Shown: positions 1 to 5,362, counted from the first letter of the stretch. The stretch is DNA of 7,013 nucleotides from an uncultured Bacilli bacterium (GCA_947632255.1 CANROL010000060.1:1-7013); one strand, 5' to 3'. Numbers and translations: made by a program. The notes: generated by a model from the sequence alone, not told the origin.

Positions 1-339
1 AAAGTAATTATTTTATCTAATAGTAATAAAAAAAGATTAAGCCCTTTTAAAGATATTTTAAATGTTGATGTATCAGCATCTAGTAAAAAACCCTTTAAAA
101 AGAAATATTTAAAAATAATGAAAATATATAAATTTAAAGAATTTGAAATTGCCGCGATTGGGGATCAATTACTCACGGATATCTTAGGAGCTAATCGAAT
201 AGGTATTACTTCCATATTAGTTAATCCTATCGGGGAATATGAAAAATTTGGGACTAAAATAAATCGTTTTATGGAAAAATTTGTCTATTTTTATTTAAAA
301 AAGAAAAATATACTAGAAAAAGGTCAATATTATGAATAA
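1..339 (+). CDS. yqeG: YqeG-family HAD (IIIA) phosphatase, 3' part only
   Basis: The reading frame is open from base 1 and gives the last 112 residues; the true start lies upstream of the window, so the ATG at 118 is internal. HAD landmarks are visible in order: motif II (VIILSN, residues 2-7 of the fragment), the lysine-rich motif III stretch with KKP at 29-31, and motif IV GDQLLTD at 54-60 followed by GANRIG. The GDQ-LLTD-N signature is typical of YqeG. The nucleophile motif DxDxT must lie off the left edge. YqeG is a small soluble putative phosphatase (about 170 residues in Bacillus) whose substrate is not established; it is classically found next to yqeH. The stop codon overlaps the start of yqeH by 8 bases, so the two are probably translationally coupled. 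The family call is firm; the physiological role is unknown. Confidence 0.9.
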   Translation, partial: KVIILSNSNKKRLSPFKDILNVDVSASSKKPFKKKYLKIMKIYKFKEFEIAAIGDQLLTDILGANRIGITSILVNPIGEYEKFGTKINRFMEKFVYFYLKKKNILEKGQYYE

Positions 340-1255
340 AATTTGTTATGGATGTGGTATAACTTTGCAAAATACCAATAAAGATGCTTTAGGATATACG
401 CCTAAACTTACTAATGATTTATGTGAAAGATGCTTTCGCTTAAAACATTATGGCGAAGTAAAAGAAAATGATTTAATTTCTAATGCTGATTTAATTAAGA
501 CAATTAATAAAAGAAAAGGCGTAGTTTTTTTCTTAATAGATTTTTTAAATATTAATGAAGAAAATATTAATATATTTAAAAGTATTAAACTACCTAAAGT
601 ATTATTAATTAGTAAATGTGATATCTTAAGAAAAGAAATGAAATATTCTAAAATAAGTAATTGGTTAAAAAAAGTTTATAATATAACTAGCGAAATATCT
701 TATTGCAGTAGTATAGCTCATTTTAGTAAAATAAATATTCTAAAATATACGGCAAAATTAGGCTATAATACTTGTTTTTTAATGGGTATTACTAATGCTG
801 GAAAATCGACATTTTTAAACAATTTATTAAAAGATAATAATATTAAAAAAGAAGTTTTAACTAGTAAAGAAAAAAATACAACTTTAAGATTTATGAAATT
901 TATGATAGATGATATTGCCGTTTATGATACTCCTGGTTTTACTTATTATAATATGAATTCATCTCTTCCTAATGGGGAAATTAAACCTTTATCCTATAAT
1001 TTAAAACAAGCTAGTACTATTATAATTAATAATGATTTATATTTATCTTTTAAAGAAGCTAATAAAATAGTTTGTTATTTAAATAACGTTTCTATAAAAA
1101 AAGAATATAAAGAACAAATAGGTGTGGAAATAAAGATTCCTCAAAATAGTGATTTAGTTATTCCAGGTTTAGGTTTTATTAATATCAAAGAGGAATGTAT
1201 GATAGTTACAAATATTAATAATTATGAAATAAGAAGTAGTTTAAGTGAGGAATAA
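332..1255 (+). CDS. yqeH: YqeH, circularly permuted ribosome-biogenesis GTPase
   Basis: Encodes 307 residues. An N-terminal zinc finger is visible (C5, C8, C31, C34, as CYGCG and CERC). The GTPase motifs then come in permuted order: G4 as SKCD (94-97), a G5-like CSS (125-127), the P-loop G1 as GITNAGKST (152-160), a G2-like NTTL (182-185) and G3 DTPG (199-202). The C-terminal PGLGFINI (278-285) and IRSSL match the end of Bacillus YqeH. In Bacillus, YqeH is needed for 30S subunit assembly; it acts in the cytoplasm on pre-ribosomes. The start has AAAGGT at 319-324, seven bases upstream, and overlaps yqeG. Oddities: the protein is about 60 residues shorter than Bacillus YqeH (366), mainly between G3 and the C-terminal block. 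G4 has Ser where Asn is usual, and the PGTT of G2 has become NTT. The family call is secure. Confidence 0.93.
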   Translation: MNKICYGCGITLQNTNKDALGYTPKLTNDLCERCFRLKHYGEVKENDLISNADLIKTINKRKGVVFFLIDFLNINEENINIFKSIKLPKVLLISKCDILRKEMKYSKISNWLKKVYNITSEISYCSSIAHFSKINILKYTAKLGYNTCFLMGITNAGKSTFLNNLLKDNNIKKEVLTSKEKNTTLRFMKFMIDDIAVYDTPGFTYYNMNSSLPNGEIKPLSYNLKQASTIIINNDLYLSFKEANKIVCYLNNVSIKKEYKEQIGVEIKIPQNSDLVIPGLGFINIKEECMIVTNINNYEIRSSLSEE

Positions 1256-1258
1256 AAA

Positions 1259-3022
1259 ATGAGTAAAATAAAAGTTATGAGTGATGACTTAGCTAATAAA
1301 ATTGCCGCGGGTGAAGTTGTCGAAAAATGTTCTAGTATTGTAAAAGAATTAGTCGAAAATAGTATTGATGCTAAAGCAAGTGAAATAACTGTCGAATTAG
1401 AAAATGGTGGTTTAAAAAGTATTCGTGTTATTGATAATGGGGAAGGAATGGATGAAGAAGATGCCCATTTAGCTTTTTTTCGCCATGCTACAAGTAAACT
1501 TTTACATGATGAAGATTTATTTTTTATCAATACCATGGGTTTTAGGGGTGAAGCTCTACCCTCTATTGCAAGTGTCGCCGAGGTTACTTTAAAAACTAGC
1601 AATGGTAAAACTTCTAGTTTTATTCATATAAAAGGTGGTAAAATTTTAGAAGATAAAAAATGTGATTTACGCAAAGGAACAATTATTGAAGTAACAAATT
1701 TATTTTATAATACCCCAGCTCGATTAAAATATTTAAAAAGTGAAGCTACCGAGAATTATAACTGTCTTAATTTATTAGAAAAATTAGCTCTAGCGTATCC
1801 TCATATAAAATTTAGTTTATTAAATAACGCCCGAATGTTATTAAAAACCAGTGGAAGTGGAAATTTACTTAAAGCTATTCATGAAATATATGGCTTAAAT
1901 GTTTCTAATAAAATGCTCGAATTTCAAGCCAGTAATGATGATTTTGATATATATGGTTATATTTGTAAACCAGAAGTATTAAGAAGTAACCGGAATGATA
2001 TCAATACTTTTGTAAATGATCGTATCGTAAGAAATATCGACATAAATCGAGCTATAAATGATGCTTATTATACTTATAAACCAGAAGGCAAATATCCTAT
2101 GGTTGTTCTTAAAATAAATGCTGATCCTACTTTAATTGATGTTAATATTCATCCTACCAAACAAGATATTAAAATAAGTAAGATGGAAGTTTTATATGAT
2201 TTAATATATAAAACCCTTAAAGATACTTTATATAATAATTTACTTATTCCTAATGCTTTAAAAGAAGAAAGTGTCAATATTATTAAAAATGATGTTATCG
2301 CGGATATTGTAAGTAGTATGGCATCAAAAGAAGATAATAAAAGTGATCAACTAGCCATGGATTTTAAAATTGAGAAAGATGATACTTTAACTACTACCAC
2401 CATAAAAGAAGATGGTGTGGTTAATAAAGAATTAAAATCTTTAGTTTTATATCCCGTTGGTTTAGCTTTAGGTACTTATATTATTGCCGAGAATGATGAA
2501 GGTATATATTTAATTGACCAACATGCGGCCCAAGAACGAATTAATTATGAAAAATATATGAAAGCCCTAAAAAATAAAAAATTTGGCACAACTAGTTTAT
2601 TAATTCCTATTACTATTGAACTTAGTACCAGTGATTTTTTATTAATTAAAGAAAAATTAGATCTTTTAAAAAGTATAGGAATAGCTTTAGAAGAATTTGG
2701 GGTTAATACTTTTACTTTAAAAGAACATCCCACCTGGTTTTTAGAAGGTCATGAAGAAGAAAGTATCAGAAAGATTATTGATTTAATAATAAGTGGTATT
2801 GCTAATTTTGATGTAGCAAAATTTCATGAAAGTATTGCTATAACCCTAGCTTGTAAAATGAGTATTAAAGCTAATATGCATATCTCACGAGAAGCTCAAG
2901 AAGAACTATTAAATGAACTTGTTTTATGTGATAATCCTTATAATTGTCCGCATGGGAGACCTACCATAATTAAATTTAGTATTTATGATTTAGAAAGAAT
3001 GTTTAAAAGAGTTATGAATTAA
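1259..3022 (+). CDS. mutL: DNA mismatch repair protein MutL, endonuclease type
   Basis: Encodes 587 residues (Bacillus MutL is 627). The N-terminal GHKL ATPase is complete: IAAGEVVE at 15-22, catalytic Glu E30 with N34, DNGEGM at 59-64, ATSK at 77-80, GFRGEAL at 94-100 and GT at 140-141. The VNIHPTK segment (295-301) closes the transducer domain. A variable linker (about 330-395) leads to the C-terminal endonuclease domain. That domain has DQHAAQERINYE at 420-431 (the DQHA-x2-E-x4-E site), ACKMSIKAN at 531-539, CPHGRPT at 563-569 and FKR near the end. D420, H422, E426, C532, C563 and H565 are the expected metal ligands. MutL couples mismatch recognition by MutS to strand nicking and removal. 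SD AGTGAGG (1244-1250) lies inside the 3' end of yqeH, three bases separate the genes, and co-transcription with yqeGH is likely. No mutS is present in the window. Confidence 0.97.
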   Translation: MSKIKVMSDDLANKIAAGEVVEKCSSIVKELVENSIDAKASEITVELENGGLKSIRVIDNGEGMDEEDAHLAFFRHATSKLLHDEDLFFINTMGFRGEALPSIASVAEVTLKTSNGKTSSFIHIKGGKILEDKKCDLRKGTIIEVTNLFYNTPARLKYLKSEATENYNCLNLLEKLALAYPHIKFSLLNNARMLLKTSGSGNLLKAIHEIYGLNVSNKMLEFQASNDDFDIYGYICKPEVLRSNRNDINTFVNDRIVRNIDINRAINDAYYTYKPEGKYPMVVLKINADPTLIDVNIHPTKQDIKISKMEVLYDLIYKTLKDTLYNNLLIPNALKEESVNIIKNDVIADIVSSMASKEDNKSDQLAMDFKIEKDDTLTTTTIKEDGVVNKELKSLVLYPVGLALGTYIIAENDEGIYLIDQHAAQERINYEKYMKALKNKKFGTTSLLIPITIELSTSDFLLIKEKLDLLKSIGIALEEFGVNTFTLKEHPTWFLEGHEEESIRKIIDLIISGIANFDVAKFHESIAITLACKMSIKANMHISREAQEELLNELVLCDNPYNCPHGRPTIIKFSIYDLERMFKRVMN

Positions 3023-3081
3023 AATTCGCATTTTTTCTACATATTATAACTTTTTAAGACAAATCTTATCAAAAAATACTC

Positions 3082-3110
3082 TTGTTTTTCGACTTATTTT
3101 TCTCTATAAT
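3082..3110 (+). promoter_or_regulatory. SigA-type promoter upstream of the XRE gene
   Basis: TTGTTT (3082-3087) and a perfect TATAAT (3105-3110) are separated by 17 bases, the ideal spacing. Transcription would start near 3117, giving a leader of about 84 bases before the ATG at 3201. This is the best vegetative promoter in the window. It separates the regulator and sigma-factor block from the mutL operon. Seen directly in the sequence; activity is inferred. Confidence 0.75.
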
Positions 3111-3130
3111 TAGCTTAAAAATTAAAAAAC

Positions 3131-3147
3131 ATGAAGTATTACTTCAT
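3131..3147. promoter_or_regulatory. 17-bp perfect palindrome, candidate operator
   Basis: ATGAAGT-ATT-ACTTCAT: two perfect 7-bp arms around a 3-bp centre, about 15 bases downstream of the predicted transcription start of the XRE gene. Size and symmetry suit a dimeric XRE/lambda-repressor-type HTH protein, so autoregulation by the adjacent gene product is the simplest idea. As RNA it could only form a small A/U-rich hairpin with a 3-base loop. There is no following T run, so a terminator is not supported. Confidence 0.5.
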
Positions 3148-3200
3148 AGAATTAAATCTTTTAAACTAGTAAAATATAAAGTTAGAGAGGAAAAATAAAA

Positions 3201-3446
3201 ATGACAAGATTTAAAAGAGATTTTATATTTAAGAATGATATTATTGAGGTAGTTGCTAAAAACGTTCGTAAATATCGTAAAATTGAGGGTATTACTCAAG
3301 AACAATTAGCTTTAGATATTGGTGTATCTAATGATTTTTTAAGACGTTTTGAAGCTACGAAAGGTAAAGAAGGCATAAGTCTTACTACGTTATACAAAAT
3401 ATCTATTGTTCTTGATGTTACTATGGATAAATTTTTTCAAGAATAA
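3201..3446 (+). CDS. Small XRE-family HTH transcriptional regulator
   Basis: Encodes 81 residues, almost all one HTH_3 (lambda repressor-like) domain from about residue 14 to 79. The pattern is VAKNVRKYRKIEGITQEQLALDIGVS, then NDFLRRFEA, then ISLTTLYKISIVLDVTMDKFF. The ITQEQLALDIGVS stretch holds helices 2 and 3, the DNA-reading pair. A short basic N-terminal arm (residues 1-10) precedes it. There is no sensor or oligomerisation domain, so it is probably a simple dimeric repressor in the cytoplasm. The start is supported by AGAGAGG at 3184-3190, ten bases upstream. It has its own promoter and a palindrome in its leader, and it lies 54 bases before a SigK-type sigma factor in the same direction. 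A role in controlling that gene or itself is inference. XRE proteins are too diverse to name the target, and the gene has no symbol I recognise. Confidence 0.87.
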   Translation: MTRFKRDFIFKNDIIEVVAKNVRKYRKIEGITQEQLALDIGVSNDFLRRFEATKGKEGISLTTLYKISIVLDVTMDKFFQE

Positions 3447-3476
3447 ATTTTCTAGTTTAAAACATCATTTCTTTAA

Positions 3477-3482
3477 TATAAT
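3477..3482 (+). promoter_or_regulatory. Possible -10 element before the sigma-factor gene
   Basis: A perfect TATAAT lies 18 bases before the GTG start. At 17-18 bases upstream there is only AGTTTA or TAGTTT, a poor -35. The predicted transcript would begin at the ribosome binding site (about 3489), leaving a very short leader. I could not fit a convincing SigE, SigG or SigK recognition sequence here. Read-through from the XRE promoter is equally possible. Confidence 0.3.
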
Positions 3483-3487
3483 TTATT

Positions 3488-3503
3488 AGGAAGTGATGAA
3501 GTG
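3488..3503 (+). promoter_or_regulatory. Ribosome binding site that fixes a GTG start for the sigma factor
   Basis: AGGAAGTG (3488-3495) precedes the GTG at 3501. The nearby ATG at 3496 is out of frame, and the first in-frame internal ATG is codon 40. Only the GTG start gives a protein that includes the hydrophobic pro-sequence, so this site decides whether a pro-sigma factor is made. Confidence 0.7.
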
Positions 3504-4196
3504 TTTTTAAATTTAATAAATTTACTTAAAAATTTATTATTTTTTACTGGAAGTTATTCTAATCAAGTATTCCCTGAACCTTTAAGTAATGAAGAAGAAG
3601 AAAAAAACATTGACTTAATGTTAAAAGGTGATACTCTAGCGCGTAATAAATTAATTGAACATAATTTAAGGTTAGTCGCGCATATAGTAAAAAAATTTGA
3701 CAATGGTAAATATGATCAAGATGACTTAATTAGCATTGGTACCATCGGCTTAATAAAAGGCATAGATTCCTATCAAAAAAGTAAAGCCACCAAGATTACT
3801 ACTTATGCCGCCCGTTGCATTGAAAATGAAATATTAATGCATTTTCGTAGTAATAAAAAAAATGGCACCACGGTTAGTTTAAATGATTCTATTGGTTATG
3901 ATAAAGATGGTAATGAAGTAAGTCTTATGGAAGTAATTAAAGATGATACTATGGATATTCCGGATTTATTACATATTAAAGATAATGTTTTATTATTAAA
4001 AGATTATTTAAAAGTCCTAAGTCCCCGCGAAAAAGAAATATTAATTAAAAGATATGGTCTTTTAAATGAAGAAGAACAAACTCAAAAAGAGATTGCCGAA
4101 AAACTTCATATTTCGCGTAGTTATGTTTCACGCATTGAAAAACGTGCTTTAACTAAAATCCTACGAGAATTTATAAAAAATAATAAAAGTTTATAG
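3501..4196 (+). CDS. sigK: Sporulation sigma factor of the SigK family, pro-form
   Basis: Encodes 231 residues from a GTG start. It lines up along its length with Bacillus pro-SigK: a hydrophobic leader (residues 1 to about 18), then FPEPLS at 24-29, ARNKLIEHNLRLVAHIVKKF in region 2 (47-66), DLISIGTIGLIKGI at 75-88 and the -10 reading helix TYAARCIENEILM at 101-113. Next come DKDGNEVSLMEV (134-145) and region 4 with LSPREKEI (173-180) and the HTH TQKEIAEKLHISRSYVSRIEKR at 194-215. Pairing of RLVAHIVKKF with DKDGNE favours SigK over SigE. In spore formers, SigK directs late mother-cell genes after the membrane protease SpoIVFB removes the pro-sequence; here cleavage would fall near the SY at 18-19. 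The gene is continuous, with no skin-type interruption. It follows an XRE regulator and ends with a TAG stop. The family is firm; true sporulation use is inferred. Confidence 0.9.
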   Translation: MFLNLINLLKNLLFFTGSYSNQVFPEPLSNEEEEKNIDLMLKGDTLARNKLIEHNLRLVAHIVKKFDNGKYDQDDLISIGTIGLIKGIDSYQKSKATKITTYAARCIENEILMHFRSNKKNGTTVSLNDSIGYDKDGNEVSLMEVIKDDTMDIPDLLHIKDNVLLLKDYLKVLSPREKEILIKRYGLLNEEEQTQKEIAEKLHISRSYVSRIEKRALTKILREFIKNNKSL

Positions 4197-4205
4197 TATT
4201 ATTTT
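4177..4205. repeat. 9-bp all-A/T inverted repeat at the end of sigK
   Basis: AAAATAATA (4177-4185) and TATTATTTT (4197-4205) are exact reverse complements with an 11-base loop that contains the sigK stop codon. It might act as a weak transcript end or stability element. The stem has no G/C pairs and no separate T tract, so it may be a by-product of base composition. Confidence 0.3.
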
Positions 4206-4213
4206 AAGAGATA

Positions 4214-4222
4214 TGCTATAAT
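4214..4222 (+). promoter_or_regulatory. Extended -10 promoter for the 92-residue gene
   Basis: TGCTATAAT combines a perfect -10 (4217-4222) with the upstream TG of an extended -10 element. The -35 position (TAGTAT, 4194-4199) is poor, as is common with extended -10 promoters. The start point would be near 4229, just before the AGGGAGG ribosome binding site, leaving a leader of about 14 bases. Confidence 0.6.
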
Positions 4223-4242
4223 CCAAAGTAAGGGAGGGTTAT

Positions 4243-4521
4243 ATGACACCACAAATAAAAGAATGTATTCTAACAACTTTATTAAATAAAGATGAAACAC
4301 TAAAAGATTTAAAAAAATATGAATTTGTTATCAATTACTTAGATAATTATCAAGAAGAAATATGTGAACATATTTTACAAGCTGTAAATTTAGAATATCC
4401 TAATTATTCTGTTGATCAAAAAATAAACTTACTTAAAAATATTAACTATTGTACTAGTAAAGCTTATGAATATATTTACTTTTTAGAGTTATCTAAAGAA
4501 GTCACAAACAAAGCTCGTTAA
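4243..4521 (+). CDS. Hypothetical 92-residue protein, unrecognised
   Basis: I do not recognise this protein. It has 92 residues, mostly predicted helical and rather acidic in the middle. Cysteines are at positions 8, 41 and 70, and aromatic residues are abundant near the C-terminus (YEYIYF). There is no signal peptide, membrane segment or nucleotide-binding motif. That it is a real gene is well supported: AGGGAGG (4231-4237) sits five bases before the ATG, an extended -10 promoter lies just upstream, and an intrinsic terminator overlaps the stop codon. It lies 46 bases after sigK in the same direction but appears to have its own promoter. It could be a small adaptor or regulator; no function is claimed. 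Confidence 0.75.
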   Translation: MTPQIKECILTTLLNKDETLKDLKKYEFVINYLDNYQEEICEHILQAVNLEYPNYSVDQKINLLKNINYCTSKAYEYIYFLELSKEVTNKAR

Positions 4522-4549
4522 GATTTCCATTAAGGAAGTCTTTTATTTT
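4520..4549 (+). terminator. Intrinsic terminator between convergent genes
   Basis: AAGATTTCC (4520-4528) pairs with GGAAGTCTT (4534-4542) as a 9-pair stem with one T-G wobble and a 5-base loop, followed by TTATTTT. It ends the transcript of the rightward 92-residue gene, whose stop codon forms the base of the stem. The stop codon of the leftward gene sits in the loop. Read leftward, the stem is not followed by a T run, so termination in that direction would be weaker. Confidence 0.8.
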
Positions 4550-5255
4550 GTTCGTCTTTAATATTTAATTGATAATTTAAAAGACTTTTAAATATATCTC
4601 GATAAAAACCTAAGATAAATTTAGGCTTTTTAGCTAAAAATCTTTCTTTAACTTTTTTAAGTATTTTTAAAATATAAGGATTATCTTGATATTGCCCAAT
4701 TTTTTCTTTTAAATATACCAAAGCTTGTTTTTCTTCCTTATTCTTTTCTAAGTAAATTAAATATAAAATCATTTTTTCTTCTTCTGTATAATTATTATTA
4801 TCAATATCCCTTAAAGTAAAATCTTTTAAAATTATATTAGATGGTAATAAATCATTATCTTTTCCATTTAAGTAATCCTCTCTTTTTATACCATAAGTAT
4901 TTAAAATGCTTAATTCATCTTCATTTAAATATAAGTGATTAAATAATTTAGATTTAGTATATATTTGATAAGCCCTTTCTAAATTATTTAAAGATATTAA
5001 TATTTGAACATATAAAGTATTAATAAGATAATCATATACATATTTTTGACACTCAATTATTGCTTCCTGTACTAAACCTTGATTATATAATTTTTTAATT
5101 TCCAAATATTTTGTTATTTGGGTATTATTAAAATCTTCTAAATATTTATCCTTAATATTATTAATAACTATTATATTAGTATTATATTTATGAGCCATAA
5201 ATTCTTCATCAATTCCTTTATTTAAATCCATTAAAATTGTTATTAAATCTATCAC
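4530..5255 (-). CDS. Hypothetical all-helical protein, possibly TPR-like
   Basis: I cannot name a family. It has 241 residues, predicted almost wholly helical, with no signal peptide, membrane segment or catalytic motif. Residues 52-110 read like two helical-hairpin repeats of roughly TPR length (KKLYNQGLVQEAIIECQKYV, then a second block around LISLNNLERAYQIYTKS). The region 158-205 is a further helical, highly charged stretch. Residues 17-42 could form a small helix-turn-helix, but this is weak. It contains no Trp and no Cys apart from C69. The start is GTG, chosen because GGTGAT (5261-5266) lies five bases before it and a good promoter precedes that; the next in-frame ATG (codon 9) has no ribosome binding site. 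It is transcribed toward the 92-residue gene and away from gltX. A protein-binding scaffold is one guess, held with low confidence. Confidence 0.75.
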   Translation of the reverse strand: MIDLITILMDLNKGIDEEFMAHKYNTNIIVINNIKDKYLEDFNNTQITKYLEIKKLYNQGLVQEAIIECQKYVYDYLINTLYVQILISLNNLERAYQIYTKSKLFNHLYLNEDELSILNTYGIKREDYLNGKDNDLLPSNIILKDFTLRDIDNNNYTEEEKMILYLIYLEKNKEEKQALVYLKEKIGQYQDNPYILKILKKVKERFLAKKPKFILGFYRDIFKSLLNYQLNIKDEQNKRLP

Positions 5256-5258
5256 TAT

Positions 5259-5266
5259 CCATCACC
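5259..5266 (-). promoter_or_regulatory. Ribosome binding site that fixes a GTG start on the minus strand
   Basis: Read on the minus strand this is GGTGATGG, placed just before the GTG at 5255-5253. The ATG inside it (5262-5260) is out of frame, so GTG is the best start for the leftward gene. Confidence 0.6.
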
Positions 5267-5274
5267 AAAACAAT

Positions 5275-5303
5275 ATTTTAGTAAATTTTTAGATAATTGT
5301 AAA
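5275..5303 (-). promoter_or_regulatory. SigA-type promoter for the leftward hypothetical gene
   Basis: On the minus strand, TTTACA (5303-5298) and TAAAAT (5280-5275) are 17 bases apart; each differs from consensus at one base. Transcription would start near 5268, just before the ribosome binding site, so the leader is about 13 bases. Confidence 0.65.
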
Positions 5304-5310
5304 CTCTAAC

Positions 5311-5337
5311 TTTACTTTTTCTAATATTTAAAGTAAA
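5311..5337. repeat. 8-bp inverted repeat in the gltX promoter region
   Basis: TTTACTTT (5311-5318) and AAAGTAAA (5330-5337) are exact inverted copies separated by 11 bases, so centres lie 19 bases apart, near two helical turns. They overlap the candidate -35 and -10 of gltX, which would suit a repressor site. A/T richness raises the odds of chance. Confidence 0.4.
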
Positions 5338-5339
5338 AT
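5311..5339 (+). promoter_or_regulatory. Candidate gltX promoter
   Basis: TTTACT (5311-5316) and TAAAAT (5334-5339) have 17-base spacing, with matches to consensus of four and five out of six. The start point would be near 5346, 17 bases before the ATG. No T-box or other leader RNA fits in such a short leader. An alternative pair, TTGTAA (5297-5302) with TAATAT (5322-5327), has a poor 19-base spacing. Confidence 0.5.
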
Positions 5340-5347
5340 ATTTAAAG
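5323..5347. repeat. Tandem direct repeat AATATTTAAAG before gltX
   Basis: Two exact 11-bp copies, at 5323-5333 and 5337-5347, have a period of 14 bases and run up to the gltX ribosome binding site. They interlock with the inverted repeat at 5311-5337. They could be a protein site or a slippage duplication; the low sequence complexity makes either reading tentative. Confidence 0.45.
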
Positions 5348-5362
5348 AAAGAAGGACTAAAA

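Noticed and set aside
118..339. Starting the first gene at the ATG at 118
   Set aside because: The frame is open to base 1 and the upstream codons encode HAD motif II (ILSN) and the motif III lysines, so this ATG is internal to yqeG.
1222..1602. A 126-codon open frame on the minus strand
   Set aside because: It lies over the end of yqeH and the start of mutL, which are certain genes. Its composition looks like the reverse reading of mutL, and it has no ribosome binding site or family resemblance.
2545..2733. A 62-codon open frame on the minus strand
   Set aside because: It is wholly inside the conserved endonuclease domain of mutL and shows no independent support.
3016..3036. Terminator after mutL: GAAT/ATTC stem followed by TTTTTT
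   Set aside because: The stem is only four pairs and partly overlaps the stop codon, with three extra bases before the T run. Too weak to call, though a real end of the operon is expected in this gap.
3056..3076. Hairpin TAAGA-CAAA-TCTTA flanked by T and A runs
   Set aside because: A five-pair stem with no T tract on the plus strand and no minus-strand gene to terminate.
3447..3500. SigE- or SigK-dependent promoter before the sigma-factor gene
   Set aside because: I could not fit the -35 and -10 consensus of either at correct spacing; only an isolated TATAAT was found.
3501..4196. Calling the sigma factor SigE or SigF/G
   Set aside because: The short hydrophobic pro-sequence followed by FPEPLS, plus RLVAHIVKKF and DKDGNE, match SigK better; SigF and SigG lack such a pro-sequence.
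5256..5362. T-box or other riboswitch controlling gltX
   Set aside because: The gap is 107 bases and the likely leader under 20 bases, with no T-box sequence, no terminator hairpin and no room for an aptamer.
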